Shown here in pieces: positions 43,976 through 55,900 of a stretch of DNA of 64,000 bases. The stretch's first letter is position 1. Each line of letters starts with the position of its first letter. A program made the translations under genes and the position numbers. Source of the DNA: Bostrychus sinensis. Taxonomy: Eukaryota > Chordata > Actinopteri > Gobiiformes > Eleotridae. The DNA lies in contig CM036245.1 in NCBI GenBank assembly GCA_020698575.1, forward strand, positions 7,513,718 to 7,577,717, given 5' to 3'. The notes beneath the pieces are model-generated. The model had not been told where the DNA came from. It worked only from the letters and a program-made list of their open reading frames with translations, and ran no database searches.

Positions 43976-46900
43976 CTGGTCCTGGGCCGTGTTTCTGGGG
44001 AAGTGGACTTCAGCTGCAATGGGCCCCACAGATGGAGGTGGACTTTTGGACAAACAGCCTTTACACTGGAGAAACCTGATGATGGAGCCAGCGCAGGGGT
44101 CCCAAATGGCATTGTAACCTCCAAATATAATTTAACATGCCATATTAGTTAATAAATAGTGCTCAGATTTTGAACAGTAAAAATAAACTAACCAGTCTGT
44201 GTGTCTCTGCAGCATGGCTGGAGAGTTTTGTTGAGATCTTTCAGAAATACGGGGCTTCGAACGACCAGCAGTTTCTCAGCGTTGTCTGAGAGTGACTTCT
44301 GTTCAGATCCACATTTGCAGCACTGGGTCATTTTTGAAGACAGAAGTTTGGATTTATGTAAAAGAGAAAGGTGTCCCGATCCACAAGCTTCTCTCTTCAG
44401 TGCACCTAAAGATATATTTATTATAATATATATGCAACAGCAGAATATATAAACTGTTTATAAATGTTTAGCCACAAACCACTTCTTCCCTGTAAAAAGT
44501 GCAAACAGAAGCTCATCTTGAGATCACAAGACAGATTTTTACCTTCACAAGAATCTTGTGAAATTTCAATCTTGCTAGATAATGTCACATCCCTAGTCAG
44601 AAATACTGTACATTATAGGAACTTATTTGTATATTCTGGTATCTTTTAACTTAATTTCAAACTAAGACAAAGGATGTGCTTGTCTGTTCATCCTCTGTGC
44701 TCTGCGTGAGATCCCCGCGTGGACCTGTTCCCCTTCTCCTCCTCTTACACCTGAACCCAACGCTGCTTCTGTGTCCTCTGAGTGAGTCAGTCAGTCTGCT
44801 GTGAGAAAAGTCGGAGATATGATGTTTAAATGTCGTGAAATTAAAGAAAAAGGAGTGAAGCCATGGATGGATGTCCTTGGAGGAAACCCCGCAGTTACCT
44901 GTAGTGCACTTGTATAGATACATACTGAATATCCAACTGGCCTAAGCTGAAATATGCTCACATCTGGCGTTTTGACCGGAGTGGTTGTCCAGCACTGGTT
45001 ACTGTGTGACTAAAATGAACTAAACTAAATACATATATTAAATATTTTGGGGAACTGACCTTGTGCATCTGGAAGCAGCTCTGTCCCACATGAACCACAG
45101 TACAGGCCCAAGCGGCAGGGACTCTGGTCTTTAGATTTCTGCAAAAAGGTTAACTTTATCTTGTAACTCAGGTTGTTCAAAAAACCCCAAACCAACAATG
45201 AATGCGAAAAACTGATGGCCCGCTCAAACAATTGCCTATTATATCTTAGGTGTTAATGAAAGAGCATAAACAAATGTTAAAATATATATGTAGCCTGGCC
45301 CTAATTTAACACAGAAGATCATAGTTTTTTCTGACCACCATTTTGTGACCCACTGTCACAATGGTCATACAAAAGTTACCAATAATGGCTATGTTATGGC
45401 TAAGAATAAATTGTAAAACTTACCTTTCTTTTTGGAGATGAGTGTTGTCGTCTTCGTTTCTGTTTGCAGCTCCTCTGTATTTTGATAACTTTGATAACAA
45501 AAACAAATCAGTATATACTATTAAATCTGGTTGTGACTTCTTGGGTCTCCCAGTTATTCTTCATACTACTTTACACACCACAACTAATTTTATAAAAGAA
45601 AATACTACTTAATGTATCTGTAAACATAACACACAACATTTAAATTTTCTTTTTCAGTGTAAAAGATATGGAAGCCATTTCAACCACTTAAAAAAAAAAA
45701 GCCCCACAAAAAAACATAATTATGAGATTTAAATTCAAAATTATGAGTTTCAAAATATAACTAAGAGTTGTAATATAGCAAAGTCCTCACAGCCATTTAG
45801 GGTTATTTATCAAAGGATGCGTCTGAGTTGATAGCGAAGAGAACTACGTTAGAACAGGCTTTACAACAAACAAAACACTAATTTATTTGAAAATTCACAT
45901 TAAATTATAATGAATAAATGCACCCTTGAACAGATGTTAAGCAAAAGGGTCTCTGGCTTCATAAAAATGACTGAAGTCACAGGATTTATTGAGCGACAAT
46001 TGGAGACGTCAAGACAGTACTACATTTACAGATGGATGTACCAAAAATGTTGGGTAAATGGTTCTGTGACAGAGTGACTGTTGGAATACGGACAGTGAAA
46101 GAAACTGCAGACGTTTATACTTTTGTCATAGCAGCTACTGAAAATGCGTAATCTTGACAAAAACGTATTAATTTTAATCATGTAATTATACATTTTTATC
46201 TCATAATTATGACTTTAAAACTCATAATTTTTATTTTAATTCCAGTAATTATGACTTCCTGTGAGGCTTAATTTTTGTGGCAGAAATAGGCTTCTATAAA
46301 AACCTGGAGAGACAAAGAGAGATATGCTAAAAGAAAGTGCATGTGCTGAAGATGTTTCTGTTCTCTTTGGTCATGATGAGGATGGATAGGATCAGGAATG
46401 TGTCATGTTTTTGGAGATAGTTTCCAGATTGAAATGGTTTGGACAGGTACAGAGGAGGAACAGTGAATATATGGTAGCACAACCCCACAGATACAGCCAG
46501 TGACTAAAGTTGTACCTTTCTGTTTTGCCTCTTGACTCTTCACTGATTTAGGATCCTCTCTCTCCAGACTTCTCGTTTCTTTTAGTTTTGGGGTCACAAT
46601 GTCAAACACAGTGCACCGGGAAGACTTTGGTGTATTGTTCTCTTTATTTTCCCTCATTGTTTCTTTTCCTAAATCATCTATTCCTGTTGTTGGGTCACTT
46701 TTCTTGTATTGTCTATCTACCTGCACGTCTATCTTATTTTGTTTTTCTCTTTGTCCCCAGGTGTCCTCACTAAGTCTTCTGTTTGGTTTGTTGTTTAACT
46801 CCTCTTTAGACTCTGCTCTGGCCGTTTCTCTTCTCCTCTGGCTGCTCCTGGTCTGAATCTGAGGTCTCCTGACTCTCCCTACACTTTCACCTGCAAAATA

Positions 46901-49900
46901 CAACAAAACCAGTTTAGATTAATAGTCTCTCTCAAAAACTATCCCATGTACTGCTATGAAATGGGCCAGTGAAAGCTTATTAACTGTGTGCTCCATAGGT
47001 CTTTCCACAATATCTGCTGTTAAAAAAAAGGTCTATATTTTGGTTCAGAGCCAAATTCAGGCACATTTTGAATAAATTTAATACAGTTTCATGTTAGTCT
47101 TTGTATTGGGATTATAATAAAGTCATGCTGAATAAATAAAATGCATAACAGTGAGCTCTATTGTAGGCTAGGTTAAGAGCTAAGGTCATAAAAAGTGGGC
47201 TCAGTGTAAAGTTGTGTGCCATAGCCGAACAACGAATAAAAACCCTTATCATAATAAACAGAAATATACACTATATTTCCAAAAGTATTAGCTCACCTGC
47301 CTTTACATGCATATAAACTTAAGTGACATCCCATAATAATCCATAGGGTTTAATATGATGTCAGCCCACCCTTTGCTTCTATTTACGTGCCCAACGTCAG
47401 ACACTGATGTTGGACAAAGGCCTGGCTCGCAGTCTTCGCTCTAATTCATCCCAAAGGTGTTCTGTCAGGTTGAGGTCAGCAGCCCAAGTTCTTCTACACC
47501 AAACTCACTCATCCAGGTCTTTATGGACCGTGCTTTGTGCTCTGGTGCAGTCATGTTGGAACAGGAAGTGCCCATCCCCAAACTGTTCCCACAAAGTTGA
47601 GAGCATGGCATTGTCCAAAATCTCTTGGTGCTGAAGCATTCAGAGTTCCTTTCTCTGGAACTAAGCTCCTGAAAACAACCCCACACTCTAATCCTAACTC
47701 AGTTATTTGGTTAAGTGAATACTTTTGAAAACACAGTGTATTAAAAATGGTAAAACAAGATTTAGTTTTCCCAACAAACGCAAAACAGGAAAAAAATTGT
47801 TTTCTGCATTTGACCCATCCTTCAATGGCTCTGGGGGTGACCTGTCAGGAGCAGCACCCTGGGACACTTCTCTAGATCTTGAGCCAGGATCCTGGTCAGG
47901 AGTAATAACTGGAGGATAAGTCTATCGTGCATGTTTTAGGTTGATGGGGGAAACCAGAGCACCTGCAGGAAACCCACAGACACAGGGAGAACATCCAAAC
48001 TCCACACAGACAGCCTCCGTCTGCTTGGTCTAGGAATCAAACCCGGGATCTTTATGCTGTGAGGCAACAGTTCTTAACACTTAGAGTTTGTCAATTTGTA
48101 AAACATTTTATCTTGTTGGATAAACTTTTTACAGGCAATGGCAAAACAACTACTCCTCAAAGTGTAAATAAAAAAATAAAAACCACAAGCATACACACTG
48201 GTATTGTAATAAGAGAAGTCCTGTTCACTTTCTCCCTTTCTTTCAGGGTTCACCAGACAGGGTAGCTCCAGGTTTTGTGAAATTTAAGACCGTTTTAATA
48301 CTTTTTAATGCCACTTAGAGGAAAATTAACAGATTATTGTTCTGTTGTTGCTGGCATTAAATTTCACTCTAAGGAATTATCCACACAACTCTCTGAAATT
48401 CAAGGGTTTTATTTTAAAATTCTATTACAGATGAAAGAACTCCAGTGCTGTATTAAAAAAACATGAATAAATGAATCATGAATTTAATTATAACATTTCT
48501 TCAGTAAATATATTTTGTTATTGTGGTGCAGTAACTAGATACTTTTACTCAAGTACATGTTTTGAAGAAAATACTTTTACTTAAGTAAATTTGGGATTAT
48601 TTTATTTGTACTTTTACTTGAGTAAAACTTTAAATAAAAAAGAAGATTTTGCCAAAACATTCAAATGAACTGAAGTAAAAAATTTTGGGGTACATTTACT
48701 TCAACTTGAGTAATAATATTTTTTAAGTAACAGTACTTGTACAGTACTTACAGTACAGTACAGTTACTTGAGTACATCTTTTGAGTACTTCATCCGCCAC
48801 TGCTGCGGTGACACTACTTTTTGAAATATTAACAGTGTTTTGAGAAATGTTAAGACCTAGATGAACAAAATGTAATACCTACTCATAACATTTAATATTT
48901 GGAAGACCTTGATTTTAACACAATCAAAAATAATAGAGTTTTTAATTCTTTAAAGACCTTGGAGATACCCTGCCAAAGTGAATCAGCTACAAGTTTCTAA
49001 ACTGAATGCACTTCTTGCCACAGCCTTCTCCATTTACTTGGGACCAGCACCTAATGTAGCATGGAGTTTTTGGCTCCACATTTGAAAATCGAACCCTTGA
49101 CATCCCACAGCAAATGCAGAGGAACCACTTCATTAACTCCCAAATATAGATTTATTTCTATATTTTGTATTCTATATCACGGTTGTTGTTTAATTAAAAG
49201 TTGTCCAACATTGCAAACAAAAGTCTGTGTGATTCATATTAGTAAATAAAGCCTTTTTCCTCTGATTTGTGCTGCACCATATTTTTGTAAAAAGAAAAGT
49301 GTTCGGTTCCTTTAATGAGCAGAGGTCGTGTGGACAGAGGCAGAATTAGGTTAATGGGCGAACTCAAAGCCATTCAGGGCCATTACAGAGTCTTGCGGTA
49401 ATGCGTGCTGCTTATTAAGGGCTTTTAACACACGTCGGTGGGACCTCTCCGCAGCGTGTTTTGATGATTTTAACGAGTGGTCATGTACGATTACAAACAG
49501 GAGGGTCTGAGGAGGGAATGGGGAAGGCCTAATGGCGTGCACTTGTGAGGCTCTCTCCGGTCAATCACACACCGCTGCCGTTTGAGCCGTAATGAGGCGG
49601 ACCACATAAGGGTAATCATCGTTTTTTCTTTTTACATTTTTGATGGCGTTAAGCATCGGTTAAAACAACTCGAGCTCGTCAAACAATCAGCTGTAAGACT
49701 GTTAAAGAGAGGAAGAATAATAAAAGACAATATAAAAAAAATTTATGTAAAGCTCGTTAATTTGCCGTCAGAATCAGTGATTGTCAAACTTTTCTGATGA
49801 AGTACCACCAAAAAAAAACTAAAATAAAAAATAAACTCTTGCTATTAAAGGACCATCTTTATTGGGTTAAAATGAGCCCAAGTCTGGACTAAAACAGGAT

Positions 49901-52900
49901 TAACCTAGGTTGAACCAGGACTAAACCATGTCTAAACCAAGACAAGCCCCAACTAAAGTAGGACTCAACCAGGTCTAAACCAGATCCAAACCATAACTAA
50001 GCCAGGACTAAACCAGGTCTAAACCAGGTTAAGCCACAGCTAAGGCAGGACTAAAATGGGACAAAACCAGGTTTAAGCTAAGGTTAAATCAGGTCTAAAC
50101 CAGGCGGTGTTCTAAACTAGGACTAGCCCCAACTAAAGCAGGACCAGTTATAAACCATGACTAAACCAGGTCTAAACAAGCTCTAAACCATGACAAAACC
50201 AGCTCCAAACAGGAATAAACCAGCTCTAAACCAGAACTAAACCAGGAATAGAAACCAAACTGAAACCAAAAACCAAAAGATGTTATAATTTTATAGCTCA
50301 TAAATAGTTGGAGATAAGTTTGGGAGTTCACTGTAAGTGACTCATAAATATAAGATTTGATAACTTCAGAAAAATAGCATTACCTTAGTTAAGTGCGTAA
50401 ATCCACACTGCAAACACACCTATCACGACAACTATAGGCCTTAGGCGGGGTACAAGCTAGACACTGGTAAGTTTATTGCAGAGCTGACAACCATTCATGC
50501 TCACATTCATTCACTTGGCAACATTTAGATTCTCCAGAACATGCATATCTTTGGACGTCCAGCACAATCAACAACAAGCAGACATAACACCATTATAAAA
50601 CTTTTTACACAGAAATATCAGCATTTATTACATCTCTGTTGAACATTTGTACATGATATTTATCAGAACAGTGAATGTGGCTGTGAATAATCCTCAGGTC
50701 TGTCAAGTGTAAGGCCTGATCTATTATACACAAATAAAGTAATTGCACCATAAGTCAGTGATTAGCTCGTTTACCCAAGAACTGTAAAGGCGTTTTATTT
50801 GATGACATGTTTAAACACGCAAATGGCATTTTACTTCCATACATTTGCCTATGAGAACAGGAGTTAATGAACCTAATAAGGCGCTCGGTCTTAAATAATG
50901 AGACATGTCTTTGGCCTGAGGCACTGGGAGTAAACCTCTATAGAACCGTACAGAGTGAAATAAAGGCAGCAGTGATCTGAAGGTAAGAGAGGTGAGGGCT
51001 GGCTCCAAGAAACATGGCAACTGAGCTTTTTCCTTTGACTTTTTGTCTCTTGTACAAATATAGTCACTGCTCTGAAGTAAACCCTCATAGACCTGACCAA
51101 ATTATAGGATCTTTAAATCAGGATTAACCTAGGTCTAAACCAGGGTTAAACCAGGACTAGCCACATCTAAAACATAACTAAACTAGTTCTAAATCAGTTC
51201 TAAACCAGGTTTAAGCCATAGGTAAACCAGGACTGAACCAGGACTAACCCATGTCTAAACTTAACTAGTTCTAAACCAAGACTAGTCCCAACTAAAGCAG
51301 GACTCAAACAGGTCTAAACCAGATCTAAACCATGACTAAGCCAGGAACAAAACAGGTTTAAATCAGGTCTAAACCTGGCTTAAGCCAAGGTTTGACTAGG
51401 TCTAGACCAGGTCTAAACCAGGATGTTTTAAACCAGGACTAGACCCAACTAAAGCAGCACTAAACTAGGAGTAAATCAGATCCAAACCAGGTATGAACCA
51501 GCTCTAAACCATGACTAATGCAGGAGTAAGCCAGTTCTAAACCAGGTCTAAACCCGGACTAAATCTTGTCTAAACAAGGAATAAACCAGGTTTAAGCCTA
51601 GGTTAAACCAGGTCTAAATCAGGACTAACGCCAACTAAAGCAGGACTCAACCAGGTCTAAACCAGATCTAACCCAGGTTTAAACCAGGGCTAAATCATTT
51701 GTTTGCAATATAAAAGTGCATTCATGCAGTCATAGTTCAGACTTCTGAACCAAATCCAGAAAGCATCACACACAGAGAAACAAAGTTTTCTTTTTTTGTG
51801 CCTGCTATGATTTGTGATAAAGATGCATCGATAACAGTATTGGGTCTCGGTATCGGTATTCAAACAGAAATACTCATATCAGTTTGAAAATATGCAGCAT
51901 CAGTGCATCCCTGATTTGTGACACAGTAAAACAACCTTAGTTTTTGCATTAGTAGTTCCAGTGGGTTCTTGTTTCTTTCAGTAAGGGGCTTGGACCTAAG
52001 TAATTTATCTCCTACAGACCTCCATTCAAAATCCACTGCAGTCTCCGTCCTGGTACAAGACCTACCTGACCATGTGCATTAATTACCTTGAGATGCTGAG
52101 TTGTTTTTCTGCCTGGACCTGGACAGCCTTCGGAGTTTACTCTCTGCCTGTCTGCTCTGGCTCACCTCCTCCTCTCCACCTCCTCCTGCAACTGCTGCTT
52201 CCTCTCCTGTCTCCTCTCTTATTTTCTCTCCTGTTTCCCTCTCTCCTATCTCCTCTGCCCTGGCTCTAAATCTCTGTCCATCTTTGTCATCTTTCGGTCT
52301 TTGGACATTGGTTTGCTCTGGTTCCTCTAACTGTGAGACTGGACTTCCTTGATCATCAATTTCCTCACCTTCAAAAAGTTCTGGTGTAAAAAATACCGTC
52401 TCGTCTTCGTCGTCTGAACTTTCTACCAGCTGTGGTTCTTCTTCTGCAGTCACTGCTTTCACACCTTCAGTGGCCACATCACCATTTTGCATTAAGCTTT
52501 CAGTGTCCATAGCCTGAGTGAGGGCCGTTTTCTTATCGTCCTCAACAGTAGATGCTAGGTGCTTTGCGTTAGTGTCCACAAAAGGAGCTGGTTCTGGCTT
52601 AAAACTCGAATTCCCAGTGTCTTTTTCTTTAAATATTGGCTTCCTGAAACAAGGGTTGACAGGACTTAAAGCAAAAATTGGGTAGACTTCGGTTTTGGAG
52701 TTGTGGACAGGAGCCATGAGTGATCTTTCTGTCTTCAAATCTGAAAAAAACAAAACAAAACAAAAAATATTTATCAGTGTTTCAGCTGCATTTATTTCTC
52801 TTGGCTGCCATGGTAAAAAGTCTAACTTTAACTTCACCTGCCCTGCCTCTGTGTAAGGCAAGTGCTTATTTAACATCAGCAGGACTGAGAATAAGCTCCA

Positions 52901-55900
52901 CGTTCTATCTAGTGATATTTAAGACCTTTTAAAGATTTTTTTAATGTTACTTGAAATGAAATTAAATGCCAAAATTACGGCAAAAGAACAATTATCTGTA
53001 TGTTAGTCTAATAAAATAACTAGGGCTGGGACTTTAACGCGTTAATCACGATTAATTAATTACAGAGAATTAACGTGTTAAAAAAATTTACGCAATTAAT
53101 CGCACTTGTCTGTGACAACACAGAACTTTTCTCAGTGACCTAGTTTCTGGCGCACAGTAACCAGGGCTGGACATCTACACGACCAAAACACCAAATGTGA
53201 GTGGATTTCAGCTGTGAACAGATAATGTGCCACAGACTGCACCACAGGTAACTGCGGGGCAGAGGTCGGCCGCCTCCGTGCAACCAGCGCAATTTTACTT
53301 TCACTTTCAAACGCGCTGCTTCAAGGCGCCGCTCATCGTCTCTGCGACGATCACAGCTGACCGACGACACAGGAGACAGCAGTCTGTTTGGTTCAGAGGC
53401 GAAGGACAGAGGACAGGTCCACGCGGAGGTCACAGGAGGAGCACAGGAGGAGCACAGGAGGGGAGACGAGAGAGAGGCGCCACGCGTTACTACTGCAAGG
53501 AAGGTGGAGATCAATGCACAAACGCTGATTACTGCCCTGTTTGACTGCGGTGTTAGTTTGAAATCAAGTTAAAATACACCAAAACATACAAATAAGCTCC
53601 TATATTTTATTTCTGACATATAAGTATTGCTATTTGATAAAAATGTGATTAATCGTGATTAATTAATTACAAAGCCTGTAATTAATTAGATTTTTTTTAT
53701 CGAGTCCCACCACTAAAAATAACCCTACTTTTTTCGAAACTCAATACAGATCAAATAATTGCATTAAAAAATCTTAAAACTGAATCTTTAATTTCTCTGT
53801 TTCATATGTTGATGTGTGTATACAAAAATAGTAATAACAAGTCATCTTGAAATTTGTTTCAAGACTATGTGGTCAAGACAATCCCAAAACTCAAAACACA
53901 TGACAACCCCCCCACAAAAAAAAACAAATAATAACAATATAATAACAAATAATATTAGTTGACTTCTAGAGAAGAAGAGGGTGACGTGTTGCTATCAGAG
54001 AAGTAAAAGTTAGAACCTCTAAATGTAGTAGAATAGCAGATGTATTCCTGCGAAAGACCAAAGACTGTGGTTCCACTGTGGTTGGGAATATCTGTGACAG
54101 CTTTTTTTTTTTTTTTTTTTTATGAGAAATAGCACCTCAACAGGATTTGAACTGTATCAGAGTCAAAGAGGCACATATGGAGCTCCTGTGAATAGTATTT
54201 AGTGCAGAGTCCCACCAATGTTCATCAAGGGAAAATCCCAGCTCATGCTCCCAAGACTTCCTTGTTTTAATTGTTAAGAAACCATCTTAGGACTGAATAG
54301 TGCAATAAATTTTAGAGATAAGCGACTTCTGTGAAGGATTTCATTTTAAAAGTTCATGCCACACCTGTTGAGGAGGGAGGTGAGCCCTCTGCAAAGGAGC
54401 GGAAAACCCCATCATTATAGAGGTCCCTGAACATTTAAACTGAATCTTTATTATCATACAAAAATACATACTTCTGTAATATGAATTACCAAATATTAGA
54501 AGTACATGCTTCTGGTTGGGGCTAAACATGAATGTTACTTCTAATTACACATAAATACTGGCATAAATTCACTAATCTGTACATTACTAGACTTGACATT
54601 GTTTCAGATTTTGAAAATTTAAGACCCAGAGGAACAAAATTTGCTCATGGGATTTATTACTTTTAAGCCCTTGATTTTGACACCATTAAAATTATTACCC
54701 ATAATACTTTTAAGAGTAATATAGATGTGTTACCTTTCATTTAATTTCGCAACATTTAACTTTACATTGTCGCAGAGTTTAAAGTATCATATGTTGCACT
54801 GGAGCTCTCCACTCCCCGCTGTGCGTGAAGTGTCTTGCCCAAGGACACAATGGCAGCATGCACTGCAGGTAGCAGAGATCGATCTGCCAGTCTTCAGTTT
54901 AGTGAGCAGTTGGCTGCATCTACTGAGCTACTGCCTCCAAACTGAAGTCCAGTGCTGAGTCTGTTCCTGTCTGCTTTTCCAAACGATCTACTGTAGTGAA
55001 TTAATTAGGAAAAGTGCTTGGACGTAACTTGGTTCTAATAGTTTTTCGGGATATTTTTTAATTTTATAAAAACACAACATGCATTTCCTTCAGTTTAAGT
55101 GCATTGGGTTATTTCAGTCTCATTATATGCAAAATACATAAGAAATTTTAAGATATAAATGTGTGCTTCCGCTTAATAGAGCCCAAACAAAGGTCAAGGG
55201 GATTTAATTAAAAGCAACAGTCCAACAGCTGCTCATCAGCTCCAGCTCCACTCAAGCACACACAATACAGACTATAGTAATGAGACAAGCCACTCCACAC
55301 AGCCAGGACCCCTCCCCCAACAGGACAGAGACAGAGAGACAGAGAGGGAGAGAGGGAGAGAGGGACGGCCTCTGAACAAATATACCACAGGGGTGTTCGA
55401 ACAAACCACAAGCACAGATTTCAAACGGGACTGACAGACACACTTTTTACAACAAGTAGCACCTCAGAAAACTCTAAATAAGGACAAGACAGGGACAAAA
55501 ACTGGACTAAACCCACTCTAAACCGCGATGAGACTTGGTGTAGGTTAGCAGAACTAATCCCTAAATTTTATGGATACTATTTTATGGAACTTAACTGTGC
55601 TTCACCAGGACTAAACCAGAATAAAACCAGGTCTAAGCTAGGACTAAACCAGAGGTGAGCCAGAACTTAACTGTGTCTGCATTCAGACTAAGCAATATTT
55701 TTTGGTAAATAAGCTGAGTTTTAGATATGTAGATGTATATTATTTCCTGCAGCCAATATTAAATGGCCACCTTAACCTTTGAGTGGTGTGGGAACCACTG
55801 TTCAGTGTTTTCAGACTAACTCATGGTGGATGGCAGAGTGAAAAGTGACTACATGCCAGTGGCGTAAGGTGGTGATGAGGGGCCCCAGTGCAGTTTCAGA

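Noticed and set aside
44193..44240. plus-strand TCTCTGCAG acceptor followed by ATGGCTGGAGAG
   Set aside because: It lies inside the minus-strand cysteine exon, and the plus frame is short with no partner exon.
46588..46856. two overlapping plus-strand frames
   Set aside because: Antisense shadow of the charged brip1 tail exon at 46516-46890.
52072..52352. plus-strand Leu/Pro/Ser-rich frames
   Set aside because: Antisense of the FTPEL exon of brip1.
53140..53544. 124- and 105-codon frames on opposite strands
   Set aside because: Both lie within the TAGGGCTGGGACTTTAACGCG inverted-repeat element.
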